Origin: CAVRQM01 sp963756975
GTDB taxonomy: Bacteria > Pseudomonadota > Alphaproteobacteria > Acetobacterales > Acetobacteraceae
Length of the DNA stretch: 64,000 nt
NCBI GenBank assembly: GCA_963756975.1
Contig: CAVWPS010000002.1
Coordinates: forward strand, 1,612,001 to 1,676,000
Reading direction: 5' to 3'
Shown: positions 1 to 9,381 of the stretch, one piece after another
How positions within the stretch are numbered: position 1 is the stretch's first letter
How the letters are laid out: each line of letters begins with the position of its first letter
Notes under the pieces: generated by a model
The model's input: the letters and a program-made list of their open reading frames with translations, nothing else
Databases searched by the model: none
What the model was told of the DNA's origin: nothing
Made by a program: the position numbers and the translations under genes

Positions 1-2
1 GT

Positions 3-1316
3 GTGCCGATGGCCGCCCTGCTGCTCGTGTGGGCCACCGGCGCGGTCGCGGGCGGGCCGATCCTATTCGCGCTGCTGGCGACGTTCCTGTCGAGCCTGAT
101 CCTGGCCGCGATCTGGATCTCGGACCTCGACAAGCTCGCCGCCACGATCCGGCGCGCGGCACTGGCCGACACCGCCGAACTGTCCGACGCGACCCGCCCG
201 ATGCTGCCGCCGCTGGCCCGCATGGCCGCCGGGATCGAGCGGCTGGCCCGCACGCTGGCCGACCGCGCCGCGCTGGTCGGGCAGTTGCTGCGGACCAACG
301 AGGCGATCGTCGAGCGCCTGCCCGACCTGCTGCTGGTCCTGGGCGCCGACCGCTCCGTCCGCCGCGCCAACGCCGCCGCCCGCGCCGCCTTCGGGGCCGA
401 CATGCCGGCGGTGGTGCGCCATCCCGGCCTGCGCGCCGCGATCGACCAGGCATTCGCGAACGGCATGGCGGAGGCCGAACTGCTGCTGCCGGTGCCGGTC
501 CGGCGCGAGGTGCAGGCGACCATCCTGCTGATCGACCCGCCGCTGGCCGATGGCGGGCACGCGATCGCCGTCCTGTCCGATCGCACGCGGGAGCGCGCGG
601 TCGAGCGGATGCGGGCCGACTTCATCGCCAACGCGAGCCATGAGCTGCGGACGCCGCTCGCGAGCCTGGTCGGGTTCATCCACACGCTGCTCGGGCCGGC
701 CGCCGACGACCCGCCCGCGCAGCAACGCTTCCTGCGCATCATGGCCGAGCAGGCGGAGCGGATGAACCGGCTGATCGACGACCTGCTGAGCCTGAGCCGG
801 ATCGAGCTGACGGAGCATCAGCCGCCATCCGAGCAGGTCGACATCGGGGCGGTCGCCGAGCGCATCGCCGCCGCGTTCGAGCCGCAGGTGCTGGCGCGAA
901 ACGTCCGCCTCGAACTGACCATCGACCCCGATCTGCCATCGGCGGTCGCGGACGCCGATCAGATCGAGCAGGTGCTGCAAAACCTCGTCGAGAACGCGAT
1001 CAAGTATAGCCCCGAGGGTGCCCATGTCGGGCTGTCGGTCGAGGTCGCGAGCGGCAGCCGCTGGCCGGCCCGTCCCGGCATCGTGATCGGCGTGCGCGAT
1101 GACGGTCCGGGCATTCCGAAGGCGCACGTGCCGCGCCTGACCGAGCGGTTCTACCGTGTCGACAAGGGGCGCGGCCGGGCGGCGGGCGGCACCGGGCTCG
1201 GTCTCGCGATCGTTCGCCATATCGTGAACCGCCATCGCGGCCAGCTCGTCATCGAGAGCGAGGAGGGGCGGGGCAGCCTGTTCGCGGTCTGGCTTCCCAT
1301 CGCGGCCGCGCGCTGA
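3..1316 (+). CDS. phoR: PhoR-like sensor histidine kinase, possibly 5'-partial
   Basis: Membrane-bound two-component sensor kinase, most like the phosphate-regulon sensor PhoR. Two hydrophobic segments lie in the first 40 residues. A PAS-like region follows (about 85-190). The HisKA box SHELRTPLASLVGF has its phosphoacceptor His near residue 213. The ATPase domain shows an N-box (NLVENAIKYSP), G1 (DDGPGIP) and G2 (GGTGLGLAIV). The open frame reaches the left edge, so the true start may lie outside the window; the GTG at 3 is only the first visible start. The partner response regulator is not seen. The PhoR assignment rests on architecture, and another PAS-containing kinase of the same class is possible. 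Confidence 0.85.
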   Translation: MPMAALLLVWATGAVAGGPILFALLATFLSSLILAAIWISDLDKLAATIRRAALADTAELSDATRPMLPPLARMAAGIERLARTLADRAALVGQLLRTNEAIVERLPDLLLVLGADRSVRRANAAARAAFGADMPAVVRHPGLRAAIDQAFANGMAEAELLLPVPVRREVQATILLIDPPLADGGHAIAVLSDRTRERAVERMRADFIANASHELRTPLASLVGFIHTLLGPAADDPPAQQRFLRIMAEQAERMNRLIDDLLSLSRIELTEHQPPSEQVDIGAVAERIAAAFEPQVLARNVRLELTIDPDLPSAVADADQIEQVLQNLVENAIKYSPEGAHVGLSVEVASGSRWPARPGIVIGVRDDGPGIPKAHVPRLTERFYRVDKGRGRAAGGTGLGLAIVRHIVNRHRGQLVIESEEGRGSLFAVWLPIAAAR

Positions 1317-1377
1317 CCGCAACCGCGTCCGGGGCCGCACGTTCCGCACAGGACGAAATCCCCGGCCACAAAGGAAC

Positions 1378-1599
1378 ATGTCCATGACCAAATACATTTT
1401 GTTCGGCGCGACATTGATGCTGGCCGCGTGCGGCGCGCAAACCGGGCCGCCGGCCACCGGCATCAACAGCAGCGCCCCGAACGCGGCCAGCGCCGGCTCG
1501 AACCTCACCGGCGCGGGAAGTGACTCCCCGGCCCAGAGCGGCCCGGGCACGGGGGCCGGCGGCAGCGGTCCGGGCAGTGCCGGTGCCCCGACCCACTAG
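1378..1599 (+). CDS. small lipoprotein, copy 1
   Basis: A 73-residue protein with a lipoprotein signal peptide (hydrophobic run, then lipobox LAAC, Cys near residue 20). The mature part is short and rich in Gly, Ser, Pro and Ala, hence probably disordered. The core QTGPPATGINSSAPNAASAG is nearly repeated in the next gene (QTGPPASGANSSAPNAVDAA), so the two are tandem paralogues. An internal ATG at 1384 (MTKYILF) is an equally good start. No known function; it would be an outer- or inner-membrane-anchored peptide processed by Lgt, LspA and Lnt. Confidence 0.7.
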   Translation: MSMTKYILFGATLMLAACGAQTGPPATGINSSAPNAASAGSNLTGAGSDSPAQSGPGTGAGGSGPGSAGAPTH

Positions 1600-1609
1600 G
1601 GGGCCGGTG

Positions 1610-1783
1610 ATGAAATACGTCGTTTTCGCGATGGTCCTGGCCTTGGCGGCGTGCGGGATGCAGACCGGCCCGCCAGCCTCCGGCGCGAACAGCAGTGCCC
1701 CCAACGCCGTGGACGCCGCCCACAGCGGTGTCACCGGCGGCGGCTCCAACGCGTTCAACCGGCAGGCCCCCGTGACCGATTAA
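1610..1783 (+). CDS. small lipoprotein, copy 2
   Basis: A 57-residue lipoprotein precursor starting MKYVVFAMVLALAACG, with lipobox LAAC and a short Ser/Asn/Gly-rich mature part. It starts 10 bp after the stop of copy 1. The ATG at 1610 is preceded by a G-rich AGGGGG element and leads straight into the signal peptide, which decides the start over upstream in-frame codons. Shares the QTGPPA and NSSAPNA blocks with copy 1. Function unknown. Confidence 0.7.
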   Translation: MKYVVFAMVLALAACGMQTGPPASGANSSAPNAVDAAHSGVTGGGSNAFNRQAPVTD

Positions 1784-1842
1784 GCCTTGGTCACCGGCTG
1801 AGCCTGCTTCGCGTCCGTCCGGGTTCGCGCTAGATTTTGGCC

Positions 1843-4439
1843 ATGCAAGACGCCCGGATCGCCGAAAACCATCCCGCCGGAACCATTCACCGGCGGGACT
1901 ACACGCCACCGCCGTTCCTCATCGATGAGGTCGCGTTGCGGATCACGCTCGATCCGCACGCGACCCTCGTCGCCTCCAAGCTCACGATCCGCCGCAATCC
2001 CGCCGGCGATCCGGCCGCCCGCCTGCACCTCGATGGCGACGGCCCGGCGCTGTTGCGGCTGTCGGTCGACGGCGTCGAACAACCGGCCAGCGCCTACGAA
2101 GTCGACGCGCGGGGGCTGACCCTGCTGGCCCCGCCCGATCACGGCACGATCGAGATCGAGGTCCGGATCGACCCCACCGCCAACACCGAACTGTCCGGCC
2201 TGTATCGCTCCGGCGACGGCTACTTCACCCAGTGCGAGGCGGAGGGCTTTCGCCGCATCACCTTCTTCCCCGACCGGCCGGACGTGATGAGCCGCTACGA
2301 CGTGACCGTGATCGGCGACGCGGCGACACCGGTCCTGCTGTCGAACGGCAACCCGGTCGGCCAAGGCACCGACGAACAGGGCCGGCCGTGGGCGCACTGG
2401 CACGATCCGCACCCAAAACCCTGCTACCTGTTCGCGCTGGTCGCCGGCCCCCTGATCGCCGTCCACGACAGTTTCACCACCGCATCGGGCCGCGACGTCA
2501 AACTCGCGATCTGGGTCCGTAAGGGCGACGAGGATCGCTGCGGCTGGGCGATGGAGAGCCTGAAGGCGTCGATGGCCTGGGACGAGCGCGTCTACGGCTT
2601 CGAATACGATCTGGACGTGTTCAACATCGCCGCCGTGTCCGACTTCAACATGGGTGCGATGGAGAACAAGGGCCTCAACGTCTTCAACACGAAATACATC
2701 CTGGCGCGGCCGGAGACGGCGACCGACGGGGATTACGACGGCATCGAGACCGTCGTCGCGCACGAGTATTTCCACAACTGGACCGGCAACCGGATCACCT
2801 GCCGCGACTGGTTCCAGCTTTCCCTGAAGGAGGGCCTGACGGTCTTCCGCGACCAGCAGTTCAGCGCCGATCAGGGCTCCGCCGCGGTACGGCGCATCGG
2901 CGACGTGCGCGGCCTGCGCGCCGGGCAGTTCACCGAGGATGCCGGCCCGATGGCCCATCCCGTCCGCCCGGACAGCTACGCCGCGATCGACAATTTCTAC
3001 ACCGCCACCGTCTACCGGAAGGGTGCGGAGGTGGTGCGGATGCTGCACGACACGTTGGGCGAAGCCGGGTTTCGGCGCGGCATGGACGAATACGTCCGCC
3101 GCCACGACAACCAGGCGGTCACGATCGAGGATTTCGTGTCCTCGCTCTCGGCCGGCTCCGGGGAAGATCTGTCGGCGTTCGAGGCGTGGTACGGGCAGGC
3201 CGGCACGCCGAGCGTCACCGTCAGCAATTCGTGGAAACCGGTCGGCAACGGCGGCACCTACACGCTGACACTCTCGCAGGAGACGCCGCCGACGCCGGGC
3301 CAGCCGGACAAGCGGCCGCTGCCGATCCCGGTCCGCCTCGGCCTGATCGGCCCGGACGGCGAGGAGTTCCTGGCGACGACCGTGCGGCTCGACCGGGTCG
3401 AGCAGGCGTTCAGTTCGAAGGTCTGCCGGCCAAGCCGGTCCCGTCGCTGCTGCGCGGCTTTTCGGCCCCGGTGAAACTGACCGGCCTGGACGAAGCGGCG
3501 CTGCGGCATCTGGCCACCTACGACACCGACCCGTTCGCCCGCTGGGACGCCGGGCAACAATACGCGCTCGGCGTGCTGCTGCGCGCGGTCGAGAGCGGCG
3601 ATCATACGCTGGACGCCGGATTGTCGGACGCGTTCGCGCACGCGTTGTCCCGCGCCGACGAGGATTTTGCCTTTTGCGCGCAGGCGATGGCGCTGCCGTC
3701 CGAGGGCATGCTCGCGGCCGCGATGGCGATCGAAAACCCCGCCGCCATTCACGATGCCCGGGAGGCATTTCGGCGCGCGCTGGCGCTGAAACACCGGGCG
3801 GCGCTGCTGGATTTGTATACGCGCCTGACCGACACCGGACCGTACGTGTTCGACGGCCCGTCCGCCGGCCGCCGGTCCGCGCGCAACGCGGCGCTCGCGT
3901 ATCTGTCGACCCTCGGCGACCCGGCGCTGGCGGAGGCGCAGTTCGCGGCGGCGACGAACATGACCGACAGCCTGGCCGCCCTGGCCTCGCTCGCCGCGAT
4001 CGGCGGACCGGCGGCCGAGCGGGCGCTCGCCACGTTCCACGCGCGGTGGCGCGAGGATCCGCTAGTGGTCGACAAATGGTTCGCGATCCAGGCGTTCGCC
4101 CGCGCCGACGCGATCGGGACGGTTCGGACGCTGATGGGCCACCCGGACTTCTCGCTCCGCAACCCGAACCGGTTTCGCGCCCTGATCGGCGCCTTCTCGG
4201 GCAACGCGGCGGCGTTCCACGCGGCCGACGGTGCGGGCTACGCGCTGGTGGCCGATTCCGTGATCGAGCTCGATCCGACCAACGGTCAGGTCGCGGCCCG
4301 CACCGTCGGCGCGCTGGCGTCGTGGCGGCGGCAGCAGCCGGAGCGGGCGGCCATGATGCGGGCGGCGCTGGAGCGGGTCGGGGCGGCTCCGGGGGTTAGC
4401 CGGTGGACGGCGGAGCAGGTGGCGCGGGCTTTGGGGTGA
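1843..4439 (+). CDS. pepN: aminopeptidase N (M1), frameshifted
   Basis: Zinc M1-family aminopeptidase N, a cytoplasmic exopeptidase removing N-terminal residues from peptides. The GAMEN substrate-binding motif is near residue 270 and the zinc motif HEYFHNWTGNR begins at about residue 307. The C-terminal helical domain characteristic of PepN follows. The reading frame breaks at about 3413/3414: before it the protein reads RVEQAF, after it QFEGLPAKPVPSLLRGFSAPVKL in the next frame. One missing base restores a full-length product of roughly 865 residues, the usual PepN length. The ATG at 1843 is preferred to the TTG at 1837. The break is probably a sequencing error, though a real pseudogene cannot be excluded. 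Confidence 0.88.
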
Positions 4440-4519
4440 GTATGGTCCCGCCCTCGTGATTGCCGACTAAGGCTGATCGCTGCGTTTCTCGAACTCGCCG
4501 ATGTGGGGGAGCTTCGAAA

Positions 4520-4964
4520 ATGCAGTGGTTCGCCATCCTCTTCGTCGCCATCGCCGGTGCCCTCAACACCGCGCAAGGCGGCGCTCAACGGCCAGCTCGC
4601 CAAAGTCCTCGGCTCTCCCTGGCCGGCCGCCATCGTCGTCTACGTCGTCGGCCTGATCGGCATCGGTTGCGCCCTCCCGTTCGTGACCTTCGACTGGCCG
4701 ACGCTGGCGAAGATGGGCGAGGCGCCGTGGTGGGCGTGGATCGGCGGATTGCTCGGCGCGGTGTTCGTGATGGGCATGCTGATGTTCGCGCAAAAGCTCG
4801 GCGCGGGCGTGTTCACCGGCGTGTCGGTGACCGCCGCTGTCGTGGCCTCCCTCGCGCTGGACCATTTCGGGCTGGTCGGGTTCAAGGAGCACGCGATCAA
4901 CCTGTGGCGGGTCGCGGGCGGCCTGCTGATGATCGGCGGCCTCGCACTGATCGCGGCCTTTTAG
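4520..4964 (+). CDS. DUF606 (YdcZ-like) membrane protein, frameshifted
   Basis: Small integral membrane protein of about 147 residues with four hydrophobic segments, matching the DUF606/YdcZ branch of the drug/metabolite transporter superfamily. The N-terminus MQWFAILFVAIAGALNTAQ is in one frame and the continuation AALNGQLAKVLGSPWPAAI in the next. The join is at about 4577, where a single extra G in CAAGG accounts for the shift; the rejoined Q-AALN is exactly the family pattern. The gene ends convergently with the helicase, overlapping by about 4 bp. Substrate unknown. Confidence 0.75.
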
Positions 4965-7739
4965 CCGACGAACTCGGCGACGCCGGCCACGATCTCGGCG
5001 AGCCCGGTCCGGATCACCTCGACCCCCGGTGGGAACGCGGTCAGCAGCCGGCTCGGCGTCTGGCGGTCCAGCAGCACGAACGCGCCGCGATCGCCGGCCG
5101 CCCGGATCAGTCGTCCGAACGCCTGGCGCAACCGATGCCGCGCGATCCGGTCGTCGTACGATTTCGGATCGCCGCCCGACAGATGCACCCGCCGCTCGCG
5201 GTGCAAGATGTCCGGACGCGCCCACGGCACCCGCTCGAACACGACAAGCCGCAGCGAGCGGCCGGGCACGTCCACGCCGTCGCGCATCGCGTCGGTGCCG
5301 AGCAGGCAGCTGTCCGGCTCGGTCCGAAAGACGTCGACCAGCGTCGCATTGTCCATCGCGTCGACATGCTGGGCGAGCAGCGCGATCCCCGCCGCCTCCA
5401 GCGGTCCGGCGATTTTGGCGTGCACGGCGCGCAGCCGCGAGATGGCGGTGAACAGGCCGAGCGCCCCGCCGCCCGCCGCCACGAACAGCGCCCGGTACGC
5501 TGCCGCCAGCGCGGGAATATCGCCGCCCGAAACATCGGTCGCGACGTACACGCGGGTTTGCGCCGGGTAGTCGAACGGGCTGCCGACGGCGACCCGGATC
5601 GCGGGCATCGCCAGATGGGGTGCCCCGACCCGCGCCTCCGCCCCGGCCCACGCGATTTCCACGGGCTCGCCGGGGTCGCGCAGCGTCGCCGACGTGACCA
5701 GCAGGCCGTGCGCCGCGCGCGCGAGGGTGGCGACGAACGGGATCGTGGGGTCGAGCCAGTGCCGCAGCAAAGCGACGTCGCGGTCGCCGGCGTCCCGGCG
5801 GTCGAGCCGCAGGAAGCCGACATGGGCCGGCCGGACACCGGGCTCGGGCGCCGGCTCGGCCAGCTCCTCGAGCATCGCGCGCCATGCCGACACCCGGTCC
5901 AGCGCCCGCCGCCGCAGCGTCCGCGCCACGGCGGAAATCCGGTCCCGCAGATCGGCCGGCATCTCCTCCGCCTCCTCGTCGAGCCGCGCCACCAGCCGCT
6001 CCGACAACGTGCGGAGCGGCTGTTCGAGCCGGGAATACGCGCGGGCCAGGGCGGCCGCCGCCTCGGCCAGACCGGGTCCCAGCGGACGCAGATCGGCCTC
6101 GTGCGAGCCGGGCCGTGGTTCGGCATCGCCTGGCAGCCGCGCCAGCACCTGCCGGCGCAAGGCGCGCAACACCGCCTCGGTCGGGTTTTCCCGCCCCGGT
6201 TCGAGGCCCCCCACATCGGGCGCGTCCTCGGTCAGCCGCAGCGACCAGCCCGGGGCGGGCAACGCGCGCGCGGCCTGCAGGATCGCGTCGAGCGGCGCTT
6301 CCAGTTCGGGCCGTCCGGCCACCAGATCCTCGACCCGCCGCCGGATTCCTCGCGCGCGGGACCGTGCCCCTTCGGCACCCTAGCAGCCAGCGCCGCAGCT
6401 CGGCCGTCTCGACGCCCGACAGCTCGGCCGCGAACGCGCCGTCGGCGGCGTCGAACAGATGGTGGCCCTCGTCGAACACGTAACGGGTCGGGGCCGCCAT
6501 GCCGTCGATCCCGTCGCCGTCGCCGAACGCGTGGCCGGCCTGGCTCATCACCAGCGCGTGGTTGGCGACCACCAGCTCGGCATCCCTTGCGCGGCGGACC
6601 GTGTGCTCGACGAAGCAGGTCTTCCAGTGCGGGCAGGCGGAGTGGATGCATTCGCCGCGCCGGTCGGCGAGCCCCGTGGTGAAGCCGGAGCCGAACAGCT
6701 CCGAAAACCAGCCCGGCAGGTCGCCGCCCGCGATGTCCCCGTCCGACGTGGCCGAGGCCCAGCGCGCGATCAGGCCGAGCGGCACCATCGTCGCCGCCGC
6801 GCCGGACGCGGCGGCGTTGACCGCGTCCTCGTAGTTCAGCAGGCAGAAGTAGTTTTCGCGCCCCTTGCGGACCACGACGCGCCGCCGCCGCTCGGCCGCG
6901 TTCGGCACGAGGCGCACCAGCTCGGCGTCGATCTGGCGCTGCAGGTGCCGCGTGTAGGTCGAAATCCAGACGCTGCCCCGGTTGCGCTCCGCCCACAGCG
7001 ACGCGGGTGCGACGTAGCCGAGCGTCTTGCCGGTGCCGGTTCCGGCCTCGGCCAGCACCAGCGTCGGCTCGCCGCGCGCCTCCCGCGGCGCGAACGCGGG
7101 CACGACCGCGGCTGCGAAATCGGCCTGGCCCGGCCGTTGCTCCGCGTGCGGCCCGAGCAGTTGGGCCAGCCGCAGCCGAGCCTCGGCCCCGGTGACGCCG
7201 GTCGCGGCCGGCGGCGGGGGCGGCGGCCGCTCCTCCCATTCCGGCAAATTCTGCCAGACTTTAAGCGGCCCGGTCGCGGCCATCGCGGTCGGATGGCCAA
7301 GTGCCGTCATCACGGCCCGCGCCCATGGCCAGCCGGCCTGGCCCATCCGGGCGGCAAGCCCGGCAAGCTCCTTCGAGCCCGGCAACGGAGCGAGCTGCCG
7401 CAGCCGGCCGAGCAGCGCGTCGGCGATGCCCGGCAGGGAGACGGCCGCGTCGGCGCGGGTCGTGGGTGCCGGCAGATCGAGCGCCATCGCCAGGCCGCGC
7501 GGCGTCGGCGCGGCGGCTCGCGCGGGGTGGACGAACGCGAACAGTTCCAACAGGTCGAACGCGTCGATCCGCGCCGTCCCGAGCCTTCGCGCGTTGGCCG
7601 GCGCATGCACGACCAGTGGCGGGGGCGCGCGCCGGAAAAACGCCAGCGCCTCCTCGGCCGGAAGGTCGAGCAGTTCGCCGTCCTCGGTCAAAATACTCGC
7701 TCGGCCCACGCCGGTGACCAGGGCCGGCGCTGAACTCAT
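4961..7739 (-). CDS. DinG-like ATP-dependent DNA helicase, frameshifted
   Basis: Superfamily 2 helicase of the DinG/XPD type, about 925 residues. From the N-terminus: an accessory region (1-200), Walker A GTGTGKT near residue 237, a Cys cluster typical of the XPD/DinG Fe-S insert (CIHSACPHWKTC), the DEGHH box (Walker B) near 423, and a C-terminal helicase domain with FERVPWARPD and RQAFGRLIR motifs. The frame changes at 6377-6380: upstream RRWLLG continues in another frame as AEGARSRARGIRRRVEDLV, consistent with one extra base next to a GGG run. The ATG at 7739 starts MSSAPALVTG. Likely role is DNA repair or replication-fork maintenance. Confidence 0.85.
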
Positions 7740-7800
7740 GGATGCAGTATAAGCGTCGGCCGTGATTGACCAACCCACCCCTCGTTCATAGCTTGCGGCC

Positions 7801-9381
7801 ATGTCCGAAACCCTGTTTCCCAAAGCGTGGCCGTTCGAGGAGGCCCGCAAAGTCGCCGACCGGCTCGCCGCCAGCGGCAAGGCGAGCGCCCTGTTCGAGA
7901 CCGGCTACGGCCCGTCCGGCCTGCCGCATATCGGCACCTTCGGCGAGGTCGCGCGCACCAGCTGGGTCCGCCACGCGTTCGGCGTGATGACCGGCCTGCC
8001 GTCGCGCCTGCTGGCGTTCAGCGACGACATGGACGGGCTGCGGAAGGTTCCGGACAACGTGCCGAACCCCGAGATGCTGCGCGAATTCCTGGGCCAGCCG
8101 CTGACCCGCGTCCCCGACCCGTTCGGCACCCATGCCAGTTTCGGCGCGCACAACAACGCGCGGTTGCGGGCCTTCCTCGACGGGTTCGGCTTCGACTACG
8201 AGTTCGCGTCCAGCACCGATTACTACGCGGCCGGCGTGTTCGACGCGGCGTTGCTCGATGTGTTGCGCCACCACGACGAGATCGTGGCCGCGATCCTGCC
8301 GACGCTCCGTGCCGTGCGGGCCGCGACCTACTCGCCGGTGCTGCCGATCCATCCCCGCACCGGTGTCGTGATGCAGGTCGCGATCGACCGGGTGGACGCG
8401 GCGGCCGGGACGGTGTTCTGGCGCGATCCGGAGACGGGCGAGGCGTTCGAGACGCCGGTCACCGGCGGCCACGCGAAGCTGCAATGGAAGGCCGACTGGG
8501 CGATGCGCTGGCATGCGCTCGGCGTCGATTACGAGATGTCGGGCAAGGATCTGATCGACAGCGTGAAACTGTCGTCGAAGGTGTGCCGTATCCTGGGGAC
8601 GGCACCGCCGGCCTCGCTCACCTACGAGCTGTTTCTGGACGAGCAGGCGGAAAAGATCAGCAAGTCGCGCGGTAACGGCCTGACGATCGATGAATGGCTC
8701 CGGTACGCGCCGCCCGAAAGCCTGTCCCAATTCATGTACAATCAACCGCAACGTGCGAAACGGCTGTTCTGGGGCGTCATCCCGCGCGCCGCCGAAGAGT
8801 ACGTCGCGAATGCGGAAAAGGCGGCCGTCCAGACCGGCGCCGATCTGATGGCCAACCCCGCGTGGCATATCCACGGCGGCGCGGTGCCCGCCACCGCGCA
8901 CACGCCGGTCGGCTTCGCGATGCTGCTGAACCTCGCCAGCGTGATCGGGGCCGAAGATTCGTCCGTGCTGTGGGGCTATCTGCGCCGCTACGCCCCGGAG
9001 GCGAGCCCGGAGCGGGAGCCGTTCCTGGCGCGTCTGGTGGACTACGCCGTCGCCTACTGCCGCGATTTCGTGTTGCCGCGAAAGGTCTATAGGGATCCCG
9101 ACCCGACCGAGCGCGGTGCCCTCGGCGACCTCGCGGACCGGCTGCGCGTGCTGCCGCCCGCCACCCCGGCCGAGGCGATACAGGACGTGATCTATGCCGT
9201 GGGCAACCAGCACATGACCAATGCCAGGCTGCGCGTCTGGTTCCAGTGCCTGTATCAGGTGCTGCTCGGCCAGGAGGACGGTCCGCGCTTCGGCCAGTTC
9301 GCCGCGATCTTCGGCCTGCCGGAGACGGTCGGCCTGATCGACGCCGCACTCGCGCGGGCACCGCACGCGGCGGCCGCGTAA
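7801..9381 (+). CDS. lysK: lysyl-tRNA synthetase, class I
   Basis: Charges tRNA-Lys with lysine. This is the class I (archaeal/alphaproteobacterial) enzyme, not the common class II LysS. It carries a HIGH-type motif (PHIGTF, residues about 41-46) and a KMSKS motif (KISKSRGNG, near residue 284) within a Rossmann core, followed by an alpha-helical anticodon-binding region. Length 526 residues is normal. The ATG follows the divergent helicase gene. The stop codon is immediately followed by the ATG of the MprF-like gene (TAA then ATG), so the two are cotranscribed. That partner uses Lys-tRNA in other bacteria. Confidence 0.93.
   Translation: MSETLFPKAWPFEEARKVADRLAASGKASALFETGYGPSGLPHIGTFGEVARTSWVRHAFGVMTGLPSRLLAFSDDMDGLRKVPDNVPNPEMLREFLGQPLTRVPDPFGTHASFGAHNNARLRAFLDGFGFDYEFASSTDYYAAGVFDAALLDVLRHHDEIVAAILPTLRAVRAATYSPVLPIHPRTGVVMQVAIDRVDAAAGTVFWRDPETGEAFETPVTGGHAKLQWKADWAMRWHALGVDYEMSGKDLIDSVKLSSKVCRILGTAPPASLTYELFLDEQAEKISKSRGNGLTIDEWLRYAPPESLSQFMYNQPQRAKRLFWGVIPRAAEEYVANAEKAAVQTGADLMANPAWHIHGGAVPATAHTPVGFAMLLNLASVIGAEDSSVLWGYLRRYAPEASPEREPFLARLVDYAVAYCRDFVLPRKVYRDPDPTERGALGDLADRLRVLPPATPAEAIQDVIYAVGNQHMTNARLRVWFQCLYQVLLGQEDGPRFGQFAAIFGLPETVGLIDAALARAPHAAAA

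Noticed and set aside
1780..3768. Long open frame antisense to pepN (over 600 codons)
   Set aside because: Arg/Ala/Gly/Pro-rich composition with no domain, opposite a well-conserved gene; a normal consequence of high GC content.
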